Of a stretch of DNA of 64,000 bases, positions 49,901 through 63,050 are shown one piece after another. Position numbers and translations under genes: made by a program. The notes beneath the pieces are model-generated. The model did not search any database. It was not told where the DNA came from and saw nothing but the letters and a program-made list of their open reading frames with translations. How positions within the stretch are numbered: position 1 is the stretch's first letter; each line of letters starts with the position of its first letter. Source of the DNA: Paragonimus westermani (taxonomy: Eukaryota; Platyhelminthes; Trematoda; Plagiorchiida; Troglotrematidae); the NCBI GenBank assembly GCA_008508345.1, contig QNGE01003082.1:22473-86472 (forward strand), given 5' to 3'.

Positions 49901-52900
49901 TTACATCAGAATCACCAGCAGATCTATTAGAGTGCAATTGTAAATTTGACACCACTGAAGCCCTCCACTTACTGCCTCACGACGTATGTTCAAATTTGTA
50001 GATATCAGAGCACTTCGCGGTGTGAACCCTAGTCATTATGTATTAACCAAAAAATATCCTTCCACATTAACTAGTTAACTGCAATTTCATTTTGCACTGT
50101 TTCTTCTCTTCCATTTTACATACATTCGTACATTAATCAGAGGTTATTGTATAGTTTCGCCTGAACGCTTGTTTTTCATACTCTTATTATCTTCGTCAAT
50201 ATGCACAACCAAATGTCATCATGTGACTTTTGCTTGAGAGTCCCATATCAAAATCCGCAGCGATGGGAATGTGGTATCATCCTGTCACTGTGACCAGAAC
50301 GTTGATTTGTCACTATCACCCATGCTGGCCTTAACTGTTGTTGTGATTTTCACCTACTTCATATGGCTTGAATCTATTTTGTCGTTGTGACCAACAGAAC
50401 ACGATGGAAGTACTGTTTTTTTTAAAAAAAACACCTGACACGCAAACATTCCTTAAGGTGAATCACTGTTTCAGTAGAATTTGTTGACGTTCGTGTAAAT
50501 GGGATTCCATCAACTCATACCTGAAAGCCAACACAACCCGATAATATATCCACCAGGGCCGGTGAATTATGTACTGGGTCAAAGCAACACAATCCGACAT
50601 CTTTTAGGTTAAGTGAACCAGTAACAGATCGATTGTCGGACAAGTTTTAATTTTTCAGATAGTTTCACACTTCGCGGTCAATATGTACGTATGCTGGAGT
50701 TGATCCGACAAGTTTGTTATGTTGTGATATCCTGTTGAGATGAACAGAAGTCAGTTGAGAAATTTCTTCTTGTATGAGTTAGGAAAATGTGTATCTAAAA
50801 ACGAAGACTCCCACCGTACAATACCTAGTTCACTGTGAAGATGATTGTTCCATTGCATCCACTCTACGACAGTCATCTTAACTAAGCGTTATCCTAAATC
50901 TTTTAATTACAAACGAGAACCATCTGCATGCCACTTTAGTGGATTGGAGCACATGAGGTCAGTAACCGTTTACTGGGTCAGCAAGCAATAGTTTCCAAAC
51001 AAACCCACAAAAGTAAACCGGAATAGGCACCCACACGCATTTTCCTATCAGCCCACTGATAGACCAAATCGCGCTCTGATGTTTGTTTTTCTTGCGTGTA
51101 ACCTGTCCATTTCATTATCTCGCATATCAACATCTACGACTTGACCTCAAAGCAAACCGAAACACACTTTTTTCGTCTGCAAACGATAGGGGAGAAGGGG
51201 GGGGTAGAGTAACTCGTATCCAGGACACAGGGTCATCAATCTGAAGCGATGACAACCATGCGTGAGAGTTTAATTAATTTAGTTAAGCATATTCATACCA
51301 ACGAAAAATGTTGGCGTTCCGTTTTATCTCATGAACTAGGTATTAAGAACATTTTTTTCAAAAGCCTATTAGGTTTTGGAATAACAAGAGAAGCGGTCTG
51401 TTTCAAAATCAATTACTCAAATCGGAGCCTAATGAGTGGTTTGTGTACATGATTTTCATACGGAAATGTTTGGGCTATATTGTATGACCGATATGGTATT
51501 TAATAGCGCGATAATCAGGTGAGTGGATAAATGTAATAATCATTAACTTGGGTGTATAGTCCGGCACCTCGTGATATTTAATTCCTCATCAATGGTGTCA
51601 AGTATTCATCTATACGTCCATGTTAGTGTGACAACTATAAAATTTTCCTTGATCTGCTTATGATCTTCCGCCGGAATTGCTTCCATTGTCATTCCATTAG
51701 TCTGTTTCAACTTCATATCAATTGTTTTTCTTTTATAAAAACGGAATTCACCAAGGTACAGTGGGAAGCTGTAAAAACAATAACTAAGAGAGCATCTAAT
51801 ATTTAGCAGGTCGTTGGGTATGTACATTTACCAAAATGTTCTTACCATCCTTCGAATATGTAATGTGTTTGCTCACTGACATTCGTTCAATAAGTTGTGT
51901 CGGTTCGAAGAAATGTCACAAACATTTGAAAGTCGGAGCTTTGGAGTACAGAGTAGCAAACTTCCACAAACCACCCAGTGCCATCATCAGTCGCTCGACA
52001 GGTTTAACCAACTGTTCATTGTATTGATTCCAATGATTCTATACCGTATTAATCACACGTGCTATGCTCGAGTTATCGGTGACCCAGTCGGCAGTTTAAG
52101 TTGAACTTATTGCAAGTTTCGCTTGTCCGTTTCTCATGGCTCCTGATGATATCGTTAATGCTTGGTTCAACGACATATAAAACAGTTCAGCCTGATTAGT
52201 CATCAGGAAGTGTGTTCAACAAACGTAACTGCAATCGTTATGTGCGGGTCGAACTTCACCCAATCAAACGCCAACGCATGCCTACAACAAAATGCCCGCG
52301 AACTTGATCGCCGAAGTATACGCCATGAAACTTAAAACTAATCAAATGAACTTCTCCACCTCTTCATCCCACACTGGAACGTTTATGCGTCTGGAATATG
52401 CAAGTTTATAATTAGATACCTGGTGTTGACACCTCTTAGAAGAAGCAAGTCATGTTGGCCTTATCCAATCTGTCAGGTCCCAAAGGAGAAAATTCAGAGT
52501 GGCAGTTTTTTCATCTCATATTACCTGGGGCATGAGCTACCGAAACGAAAACTGACAATTTTGGGCAGAATGAGAGAAAATAACCGGAGACTTCGACTAC
52601 AGTGCTGACAGCAGAGGGAAAAATCATTAGTTAACTTAGGGTCATCTTTGCACACCCTCACAAACATGCGTTTTAGTTTGCGGAAAAAAGTTAAAGTGTT
52701 GTCAGGGCGGACATCTCATACCAATATGTGGTTGTTAGCTTCAGAGTGGGTGAGTATTTTACTACTATCTTGAACTATAACGAAAAATTGAAGTCTGCAA
52801 TTTTTACAAGGTCACCGCACAGTTCAGCTGTAAGCGAAATTCACTTCCCATGCTCCTAGTTGTACTTTACATTAGATTCGACGTTCACACACTTGACAAA

Positions 52901-55313
52901 AAAAAGACAGCTTTAGGAAACCGCGCGCAAAAGAGGCCAGTACTTCAGAGCCTGAGGATGTCTTTTTAAACCTGACATTTATATACAAACTGTCTCAATA
53001 GGAATCAATCTTCTGCAACTGTATCTACGTTCCGTAGTACATTGGAATTCTCGTCTGGTGAATTTGATCGTCCGCACGCAGAGAAGAACTGCAAGGGTCA
53101 CCTCTCCAATAAAGACTACAAGATGTGTAGAACACGTTAAGATTTCAACAAATACGTTTGCAAGTCCCACATTTACACTTATCACATGTATTCACTTCTG
53201 TCTAAATCTTGACCTGATGCATAAAAAACGCAGACCAATTGCATGCCTTGTGATTGGCATACCGACTCAATTAATTACTATTCGTGAATCCATTCTTTTT
53301 CATAAGCGATTGTTAAAACAAAGTGAACTGCCAAGCGTACAATGTACGTTGATATGTTTTGGGATAACTTTGGTTCATTTTTAAAAGTCCCTGAGAAGTA
53401 AACAGGGGATACTAACCCGAGTTTGATCTTTCACGTTTTACAGTTAAAATATACATACCTTCATCTCACAGTAAAAAAATATGGGAAGCAACGATCCACA
53501 TACGTTAACAGCATAACACCTTTATTCAGAAGAGGGTGTGATTTACGTCCGAATAACGGGCGGATCACTTAAACTGTGATTTAGAAACAGTGTAGTCGTG
53601 AGAGTCAGAAGTGTATGGTAGATATGTGCAGAATGTGCTGATTTGTGTGTAAACTGTCAACTTAGCGAAAATCCTCAGGTTCCTGAATCACAATTCACCA
53701 CCAACTGTCCACGATGCGTTTCAAACATTGTCGCTCAAGACGTGTAAGCTACCGTATATTTCTTCGGCATGCAGTCCAGGTTTCCCTTCAAAATGATCAA
53801 CGTGAACAATGTCTCGGCTACACTGATAAGTGGCTTGGTTCCCACAATCAGGTTATCAATAGTGCAGGCAAATATTTCAGTGCCTTGGAAGAAGACGATA
53901 ACCTTGACAAGAACATGTTAGACGGTCGAGAATCAGATCATGTAGCGGTTTTTTTAACCACTACTGAACTGATGCAAAGAAAACCCTGGTGGTGGGACGC
54001 ACTTGCAATGGAGTCTTTTGATTTCACTTGTTACGGCAAGCCAAATCAGAAACGGTTATCACAATACATAGCGACTGTCTTGCATGTGGCATCACATGGT
54101 CAGTGACCGAGATCGGATGAAGTGAAACGTCCTTATCCAAATACTACACCACTTCGTATCGAGTTGTGGTCACCTTGCTGGAAACATTCCCCATGCTTAG
54201 ACTATTCCCTCATGATCTAATCAGACTAATCGATATACGTTAATTATCGAGTGAAACGGAAGTGTTTATGAATGGCATCTACCATACAGAGGTAAACTGC
54301 GTCGTTTTATCCCTTCTCCAGTGAAAACCTTTATAATACTTCATTGTCACATTTTGTTGACATGATGGATTTGATGAGCCAAACTCTACGAATGCGTCGA
54401 CCGATCACGAATGTTTCCACTAGCTCATCCTTGTGGAACATCGATTATCAAAAATATGCAACTGCGAAAATTTAGCAGAAACAGACTTTCAAAAGGCCAG
54501 GTTTACAATGTGACTGAATCAAACATAAGCCAACGCGCTCTGAAACAAACGCCAGTAAGCTACACTTCCACCGTATACTTAGCGGAAATCTTTGACTCTA
54601 GTGCTCGATGACGATCGCCGAATGACTTTAGTTTTATGCATACAGCGGGTACTAGATGCGGACAATGGAATGTGCCCAGCAGATTTTTGACTAATCAGCT
54701 TTCGTCTTCTAAACAGTTCAGATATTGCAACAAATTCCCCCAAAACCTAATTTATACTTCTAATTTCTTATTGTTTGCCCTAATCATTCGTTACCTTTTC
54801 CCTTTTTGTAAACTTTCTGTGTGGATAATGAGTAAATTGAATCCCCGTCACTTCTTCTGGTATGTGAAGCGATAGCGCTTTAATAAACAAGTGGTTTATA
54901 ATTAAGCATTCTGTCTTTTATCCAGTTAGGAAACACGAAAATAGAATACGCATACTGTCAGAGGCTAACATTTCGTTTCTTCTCATTGGTCACATATATA
55001 AGAACGCAGAAGTTGACAATGGTTATTATGGCATAAGTTTATATTATGACTACACTGTGGAATTTAACCGAGGTAGACATATTGGGCCATCTCCGCCAAA
55101 TGAGGCAGCAAAAAGCCGAACACAAATTTGGCTGAACAAAATACTCAGATCGAGGCAGTACGTACAGACAAAATTAGCAATTGCAATTGTGTTATTGAAG
55201 ATACTCCTGAGAGCAAGTAGCCGTCCGATCTATTTCCCGGGTGATACAAGTCGGCCGTCCGACAGTCCTTCCATGTAGGCATTAGGGAAGTTGGTTGACC
55301 TAACTTGAACACA
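44000..55313. other. No identifiable gene; one palindrome
   Basis: About 11 kb with chance-level open frames. A minus frame from 44488 to 44033 is open for about 150 codons apart from one stop at 44282-44284 and looks mildly protein-like, but has no domain I know. The 130-codon frame at 53714-54106 (plus) starts with ATG and is also unrecognised. A 20-bp A/T palindrome lies at 50414-50433. Confidence 0.45.
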
Positions 55314-55366
55314 CTTGAATGATGCCACCTCGTTTGGTAAATAAACTTTCACAACCCCGACGAACA
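55314..55366 (+). repeat. Degenerate Y module (hammerhead-like), third copy
   Basis: This stretch aligns with module Y at 43923-43971: 'TGATG-CACCTCG-TTGGT', then 'AA-AAAC' and 'CAACC'. Box 1 has become TGAATGA and box 2 is TAAAC, so any ribozyme would be dead. X is not seen nearby. Confidence 0.65.
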
Positions 55367-56796
55367 GCAAAACACCCAAATACTGGGTCCCCATGGGCCA
55401 CTTGGAAGGATTACAGGACTGTGGAGTTCGGCACAATCCCGAGGATGAATCACAAACGTAGTGAAGGCAAACAGAATAGCTGTACAAGACTGTCCACCAA
55501 GTTGAAACTGATGAGTTTGCACGTGGACTATCAGTAATAAGCACTTGGAAAGTACAAATCCTAAAAACATCGACAGCTTCCAAAAGCTGTTATGGCCAGT
55601 CTATCTACTGTCAGAGCAAAGCTGTACAATATATGAACATCGAGTTTCAGTACACTTTGGACTGTTCGGGCAGATTTTTTATCAACACAAAATGACGTGA
55701 TCTGTTACGTTGTGAACGGAATGTTCTGTCGAAAGTTCTCGTGATATTCATTCTCATTGAAGCTTAAATACGTTCTGTTATTTATATGTTCAGTCATATG
55801 CCTTCTTATCTTTGTGTTGTTGTGAATAATACAGTGTGCTGAACGGTTTGTAAAAAGAGACGAATCAAAGAAACTTTTACCAAAGCTAATGAGTTTTAGA
55901 TGGATTAAGATCAAACTTTGTCAGACAAATACACTGAATGTTCTGTTGGCAGGTGGTCGGTAAACTTACAGTGCGGATTGTCTTTCAAGTAGGGGCCGGT
56001 GAAGAGAGATTCTACGGGCACATCAGATTTATCAATGGCCACAGAGTTGGATAATGCGGTTCGATATGGGTGGACCTTAACTGTAAGTCTACGTCTACAA
56101 TGTAGACAACTAATTCATTGGTTTGGTTTAATTGAAGGACCTTTCAGATTTCAGCCCTTTTTTTATAATTAGAGAACTTTACGGATAACCATAGATCCAA
56201 TTTGCAACTATCTTTAATACATAAGTTATTGAACTGGTGTATCCAAACTATCGAGTGTAGCTGACTTTTCTGAGCAGCTTGAGTCTAAAAATGAGCAGTT
56301 TATGGGGATAAACATTGTGGAAGATACCCCAAGGTGAAGGGTTACACAAACTCTCTTCCCAAACAGTTGTTCCTCGTCTACGCTTTGGAACTATAGGTGC
56401 AGGAAATAAGGATGGTTTGTTTTTCAGACATCATAAGCGATTACATCTGTTTAACAGTTTTGTGAACATTGCAAAACAGCTTCTAAACAATCCACGAATA
56501 CGTTTCGGAAGAAACAGGTTCGATGGCCTTGAAAGTGAAGTTCTATCGTGTAGACTGATGAAATTCTCCATCTCAGTTGATTATAATTACATTAGCTAAC
56601 GACTCAGACATTCAACAAAAGTTACCTAGTGACCCAAGGTTTTTGCTATGCAAATGAGTGATTTAAACTTTAATCTGTAAGTTATGAAAATCTCTTCGTC
56701 CTGTGGGATTATTTGTTCTTGAATTCCTCCAGCAATTTCCAGTCCGCAAAAGATTCGCTTCAAACGGAGTTCTGGTCATTCTATAACTGAGCCGTT
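55367..56796. other. No identifiable feature
   Basis: Short frames only (at most 117 codons, 55230-55583 minus, which overlaps the Y fragment). Nothing recognised. Confidence 0.5.
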
Positions 56797-56983
56797 CATC
56801 AGTCCCTGGTATTGGTAGTGATATGTTCCCCGAGCTTGGCATTTAGGTTGCAAACGTTTTATCACCAAACGAGGTGACATCATCAGTGCGTGAGTGTTTC
56901 AGCCACATTCAAAACTATACCAAAACTATTAACCCGAGCTACGAACAACACCGTCATTGTTCCCAACCATCAGTCCCTAGTAT
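56797..56983. mobile_element. Penelope-like element end: Y (minus) joined to X (plus), flanked by direct repeats
   Basis: Module Y lies on the minus strand (about 56897 down to 56814) and is nearly identical to 43917-43998, including 'CAACCTAAATGCCAAGCTCG'. Box 1 is intact (56880-56886, reverse complement of CTGATGA); box 2 is mutated to AAAAC. Module X follows on the plus strand at 56915-56971 with ACCCGAGCTAC. So X and Y are in opposite orientation here, while they are in the same orientation at 43754-43999. The unit is bounded by CATCAGTCCCTGGTAT (56797-56812) and CATCAGTCCCTAGTAT (56968-56983), 16 bp with one mismatch. They may be a target-site duplication or part of the repeat itself, since 'CATCA' also follows X in the other copy. 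Confidence 0.65.
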
Positions 56984-59900
56984 GTATAAATCATTTTTAT
57001 GCCGTAGGTTATCTTAACCTTCTAGCTGAAATAAGGACATTTCAAGAACATCATTCATGTACAGGGAATATGATACTCTCACGTCCTAACCTTTGGCAAT
57101 CTGATGAGTTGGATTCTTGCTAAACATAGGAGGCCTGTTCAGTAATGCCATTGGTAGGTTTGTCACGTCCCGCCATATTGGAACTGATCCAATTATGGTG
57201 GCCAAACATTGTCGCTTAAACATGTTTGGTCAACACGCCAATCATTAATATCAAACCAGTTACATACTAGGTATTGTAGTGATAAACAGGTCAATTCTTT
57301 TCTCTAATTCATACATTTGTACCGAATTTTTAGGTTCAGAAAACCAGTGCACCTCCAAATCGACTGAGCAACTGACGATGATGCGATTTTGGTTCTTCAC
57401 ATGATTGATGAAATACATTCCAAGTCATTGTTCTAGATTTATTAAAATCGAAAATCAACTAGAGTTCCGTTTGCGTTCATTTCAGTCGTTCATTGTGATT
57501 GAGTTAACCAGTACTCATAACCCAACTTTTTATTCCTGTACCGGCAAACAAAATTTTAGCTGACTTTTAATTTTGGAAAATGTTATAGCGGTGCAGATGA
57601 AAAACCTGTTTTCCAAACAATGTTAACAACTTGACAGATGTCTTCCCTTCTTTTATCGACTTGAATTGAATTACAATTTGGTTCACGTCACCCTCCTATT
57701 AAACAAAAACTGGTAATTGTGAGGTATTTGAACCTTATTTACATGGAAACTTTATCGGGTTTCCCCATGTTATGCACTGCTTGTTTCAATTAACCGTCAG
57801 GAGAAATTTCAGCTCACCAGTTGATTAGAGTATGCCATCTTCTTGTTTCCTTTCATGTAGTATCCTAGATGTTTTACCAGCAGCAAGTCGTCTATTGCAA
57901 TCTCCCATGTAACCTTCTAGAAAATCAATTATGCTTTTATCAAAGAATTAGAGCCTCAATCTTCTGTAACCTATTTAGTTGACTCGCCAATGGCTCACAG
58001 ATGTCACAACCAAACGAAAACGTCTTCTCCAGCCAAATAAAGTTTATATTGATTTCCTTTCCCCAGTAGGTTTGCTAAGACATCCGTTTACTGTTCATTA
58101 TGTACGCGAGACATTTTGTGGCCTTTTCGGATTTCAGAGAACTCATCTGAAAATAATTTTGATTCTCACAAATATATGTAGAACGGTTTTTGGGCTATTT
58201 CACATAGGGTTTAAATTTTTTTGCTAGTACATAGCAAATTTAATATGGGGTTCTTTAGATAAGTATTCGGAACGCTTGCGTCACTCTACTTAGCGGTAAA
58301 CTAACGGGAATATACATATGTGCTTACCTAACATCGGTTCACGATTGTTGAGATAGGGCCATTGACACAATGAGAGTGATATTCACTACAATTACATTCA
58401 GTTGTCTGATTTTTCCCTGAACTTTGATGAATACGTTTGAGTGTGGTTTTTCTTCTGCAGACACATATATTCCGATCTATGAAGTTACCAAGTGCATTTA
58501 AAAAAAGGCATAATGCCAGTTCTCGAGTTTGTCACATAACATGAATTCTGTCCACAAGAATTCTTGCATGAACGCTCAGGTGGGCGGTGCTCAAGTCGGA
58601 TCCAGCAGAGTGATTGCCACATTCGCTTCGTAGAAACGACAGCCGGATATTTGAAACTCTTGTTCAGATATGTATACACGCTGCTGATAAGTCCTAAACA
58701 ACGCAAAACTTGAGTCTAGTGCTCTTCAGTGAAGTGATCTGACCGGGAAGCTAATTGAAATGTTAAAGTCACAGATTTCCCCAAACCACTCATACCAGCT
58801 TATCACTGCTATGAGTAGGTTTTGCATCCCGAAAACGTATGAGACACTTTGAATTGACAGAGTTTAGTGTTTTACATGGTATTCTTTGTATGATCTTTCT
58901 AATCGCAGGGTATACACTTAATAGTGACTGTGTGAAAAATGGCAGAATAAATCTCAGTGGCAAGATAGGACGTTTGCGTTGCTGACCAGATTCTAATCAT
59001 GGTTTTAGTTTTTCACAGCAATTAGGCGATGTCCCATGCTGATTAACAGTGACGATTTCGATTATCCAAGAAAAGTGTTGACTGGCAATAATATAAACGT
59101 TAGAATCAACCACTTCTGGGAATTCTGTTCTCTAGGGTACTTGATTTACTCTAAAGATTGCATAGGGTGCTGAAGTGAGAGATTCCTAATCTGAAGTCTC
59201 CAAGCTTTGGCGTGGGTTCGGACTTGGAGTTATAGGCAACATGTCATGTCGGACACAGGCTTTCTGTCACTGATTTGAATCTAGCGGAAACTGGGATTCT
59301 TCACATTTGTATCTCCTCATGGTTGACACATCGGACGGAATGCGTATGCTTTGTTTTTGTGTGGTTTGATAAGTTACGTTGTTTTCAAACATGCAATAGA
59401 GCCCTGCTGCTCATCCAGTCCTGAAACAGCCACCAAAATAGGCGTGGTAATTAAGGAATGGTTGTAGTCGGTTCTTCTCTCGTACACTTAATAAAAGCTG
59501 GTCATGATGATAAGCGATCACCGGCTTTATTCTGATGTTCAATTTACTTTATGTACAGAAATATTAATTGAATGTAACCTCTGGGAACTAAAGTGACCCA
59601 GGATAATCGGTGGTATTGTTTTCTCCGGAAATGAGTGAGATACAGAAATGGAGTCACTTAGGGCAAATCTGGTGTTAGCTCATAATTAAGTATTACCAAT
59701 GCCAGAGGCTTAGAGATCAGAAGAGTTGTGGACAGCGTCAAGTTCAGTCAGACGGTTACTGGAAGCGTTAACGAAAAATCACTGTGAAGCTGGACGGAAC
59801 ATGTAATTGTGTAGAGCAGTGCACTTTGTTAAACTTCAGAGAAAATAAGCTTTCTTGGCTGACGATCATAATTTTACTGCATACAAGCACTGCCGTCTAT

Positions 59901-61479
59901 TTGGCTACCGTGTCTAAATAATTGGAACAGCAGTGTGACACTCAGACGCTCCATTCCATCGCATCGTTAGTGTACACTAACAGTATAACGTAGAATTCTA
60001 CAGGCAGAAAAGTGATTTGGCAATGGGTTCACCTCCTGGTCCTGACGTTTGGTGGGGTCATACCGGAGACCATTATACTTCTTCACATTGTCAGTATTTA
60101 CAACTCGTACAAGCCCATGTGGATAAGACGAGTTTAACTTATTCCAAACGTTGTTGACCCTCAGGCATACCAGCTAGGCTCAGTAAGATATATGAATACA
60201 TACAGTACACAACTGGAATAAAACTCGAAGACAAACTACTCATTTTAGATGTAGGTTTGATTCGTTATCCGGATTACTCACCCCAAAAGTTTGTTCTTCG
60301 AAAAAAAGACGTGAGATGGTCAATATACTCATTTTCACTGCTATTTCCCTTTCTCGTGAGATATGAAATGAATCTTGCCTGAGGTCTGATAAACAGGATA
60401 CAAGATATTTGTACATTCATTATTATTCAGAATGATGAAAAGCATATTCCAAAAAAAGCATTCTTGAGAAAAGTCGCATTTCTTTATCACATAAGTTTGT
60501 TCAGACGCCTGAGAAAAATAGTTTTCATCCATACGTCACATATGAAGATGAGATTAGTGGTGTGATGAGTAGACGCAGATGGCTGAGCTCCATTAAGGCC
60601 GCCTAATCCTGCAGCAGAACTTATAGGTTCATAGAGTGTTACAAGGGGGGTATGAAACTTTGTTTGTACATTCCTGCCTCTGTGTTGCATTGCAATATTA
60701 CTGTCCGACAGTTTACAGGGACAAATAAACAGTGGGTGAAACTGAATGAAACGCAAATTCAATGAGGCCACCGGCTTCAATCACTTCCACAACGGCTGAT
60801 GAAACACACTGAAACAACATTCACTCAGAGATGCGCAGTTAATGACCTGTGAGACTGAGTTAGTATAGCGGTTAAAAAGCTTCTGGTGTCGATCGTCTCT
60901 CACAAATATGCTGATCGAATAATTTTTCTGAACTCACAATCGATTCGGCCGTGATCGGATGGTCGGATAATGTGTTCCATTGTGAACAGATTCTAACTGT
61001 GAAGCGCCTCTCTGTCTGCAGAGTAAACTACCTGTTCCACTACTCACTTTCAGCGAATGTGCCAGTGGATGGTCCGAAGTGTGAAGTAGTTTGTTAGTAA
61101 GGATTAAGTCTCTCCTGAGATATGTGTAACCCACTGAGATTAGACTTGCGCCTGACGGTCTTTTCTGGTGGGGAGATTTCCTGAACTCCATACTTCTAAT
61201 GACCTGTCTCCGAACACTTTCAATAAGTGTTAACATATTTTGAAATAGGGGCGAAATGCCTGTATGCTTGTTTCCGGGCGTGGGTGGATAGTTGAAGCGA
61301 ACATAGTGGGAAAGACTTCAGGGTGGAAAGTTACAAGAATTCTTATTAAGGGATTCGGGATTATTCGTGTCGTTTTAGTGATGGTTACACAATTTGTCGA
61401 CAAACTCGAACTGTCTGCCGTTCGTATAATGATACGAGCAAATTTGTACCGCCAACATTATAACAATCAGTGAAAACTT
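56984..61479. other. No identifiable gene; paired hairpins near 57.2 kb
   Basis: Two adjacent imperfect hairpins lie at 57173-57231. At about 60868 a 'TTAGTATAGCGGTTAA' string resembles a tRNA D arm, but no B box follows. Otherwise nothing recognised. Confidence 0.45.
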
Positions 61480-61599
61480 GATGTGGACTATGCACTATTT
61501 CACAGTTGTTGACATTGAATGGTAAGTTATTCTCTATGGATCACAGATTTGGGCATTTCAAATCGTCTTGTAAAATCATCACAACTGTCGGTTACTCTA

Positions 61600-61980
61600 G
61601 AACTCGCCAGAGGTTTACGTCATCAAGGTAGAACAAAATCGGTGACTCGGCTGTACTGGATAGTCCAAAAATGAAATGACTGAATAACACGGGATCTAAG
61701 GTGGATCTCTACGGAGCATTATTGTTGGCTGGGAACCACACTGAAAGCTGTCCATTCACCTCGAAATTGAAGCTACGTTCAGTCAGACAATCCTCTAGCC
61801 AGGTGAGTGAGCACTTGTCAAGACTACAATTAATCAGTTTCAACAAAACGAAATAATCGACCCGAAAGATGGCTTTGGAAAAGTCAAGATGAACCAAATC
61901 TGCAGCTAATTCTGCGTCTTCAGCGTTCGTCCAATCATCATGAGCAAACAGCAGATTCGTTATTCATGAGAATTCCGCTA
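61600..61980 (-). pseudogene. LINE reverse transcriptase palm (broken)
   Basis: Minus-strand blocks are: 'NLLFAHDDWTNA' before 61897, motif A Leu-Asp-Phe-Ser-Lys-Ala with the second Phe/Asp pair disturbed, a 'CSLTWLEDCLTERSF' block, degraded motif B (the usual Gly-Val-Pro-Gln-Gly is lost) and motif C YLDD at 61630-61619. The order and spacing are right for the CR1/jockey RT family. The catalytic aspartates of motifs A and C remain, but the frame is closed by a stop just after 61709. Confidence 0.85.
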
Positions 61981-62405
61981 AAAGCAACCATAGTGCTTCC
62001 TAGTGATAAGTTAGGGGTCTTCAACTTTAGCCCGGTGGGTTTTCTAATAGGTTCTCCACTGGCTCATAGACTACTGGAGAAAAAGCTGTTGATCGATTGT
62101 TTGCTGGTTCCTCTGTGCGTTCACCTTCGAAGAAAATTGTCAATATGAACTGTTGCTAAACTTTCCTCAAACGACCGGTTGGTAATAGGCGATTGGAAAG
62201 TGCTGTAAGCGGTTTTGATCATTCATTGGCGCAGATTTCCAAGTCGACATTAGATATCAAGCATATATCGGGTGATATGTGAGTTAGTAAGTTCTCTAAC
62301 TTGTTTCTGACTGGTGAAAGTGGAATTTGAGGTAATTCAGTCAACTCGCCGGTTATGAGCTTAGAAGCCGTTAGTAATTTATGGCTATACACAGTGACAT
62401 ACTGT

Positions 62406-62735
62406 CTACCCTCTGCATCTATGTGGGTAAATCCCTGAAAGGTTTGCAGTTGTTAAATGCCAACCTTGCTTCTTGTGTGCTGTGAAATCGCCATAGAAAA
62501 GCTTAGGATTTACCTTTTGGCACTCAGCAAATGCAAGTTCAGCTTGTTCTAGTTGATGTCTGTTCCAAACTGAACGTTTCGATATAATCACACATGTGGT
62601 TCCCTTCACCGGACGTCTCAGTCTTCTACCAGGCCGGTGATACTTTGTTGAAACACGGCTGTTAGCGGCGTCCAGGATTTTCTTAATCAGATAGGCCGAG
62701 TATAATGAGTGAGCCAGGTACTTCAACCATACCAA
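62406..62735 (-). pseudogene. LINE linker between endonuclease and RT (fragment)
   Basis: A 109-codon frame on the minus strand, with a basic stretch (about residues 30-55) and then 'NPKLFYGDF' near residue 80. This pattern precedes the RT in CR1/jockey elements. It lies between the endonuclease end and the RT pieces in the same orientation. Confidence 0.65.
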
Positions 62736-63050
62736 GCTGTGTCTTTACGCCTCCTGTATCTTGCGGAAATGTGCTATCCAGCTCCGTGTAGATAGCTGAA
62801 TTCACGTATCCCACGATCCACTACGACTGAGTGAATTTGTGATGTGGGTCACTTATCATGTCATCCTCGTTGGTAAGAATGCAATCAAGACGTAATGTTG
62901 GTTGTCTCGCCCGCCATCTCGTATGGTTCTTGACACGCCGACGTTGTCCAGTTTCCATCATAATAGCAGTCAAAACGTGCCCGGTACTGGTACCATGTCT
63001 TATGGATAGTTTGTTCGAGTCTTCGTTGCCTATTTTAGACTAACACCCCA

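Larger units (their letters stand above)
61480..63050 (-). mobile_element. Decayed CR1/jockey-type LINE fragment
   Basis: Read on the minus strand from 63050 to 61480 the order is endonuclease C-terminus, linker, RT. The endonuclease end has 'LTNEDDMISD' (about 62880-62848), the counterpart of the Leu-Thr-Asn-Glu block after Leu-Asp. The linker frame 62735-62406 contains 'NPKLFYGDF', as in this LINE group. Next, near 62090-62040, a strongly diverged Asn-x-Arg-x-x-x-x-x-x-Val-Val block fits the start of the RT. The RT frame 61897-61709 starts with 'VHLDFSKA' (motif A) and ends with 'VNGQLSVWFPANNNAP', where motif B should begin. After a stop, Tyr-Leu-Asp-Asp (61630-61619) gives motif C. The rest, to about 61480, has the 'FNVNNCEIVH' block. 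Frameshifts and stops make it dead. The N-terminal endonuclease, ORF1 and 3' tail are missing or beyond recognition. Confidence 0.85.

Noticed and set aside
53714..54106. 130-codon plus-strand frame beginning with ATG
   Set aside because: By a rough estimate, a few frames of this length are expected by chance in 64 kb at this composition. There is no recognisable domain, so it is not reported as a gene.
60868..60900. tRNA-like D arm string TTAGTATAGCGGTTAA
   Set aside because: No B box or T arm follows at a suitable distance.
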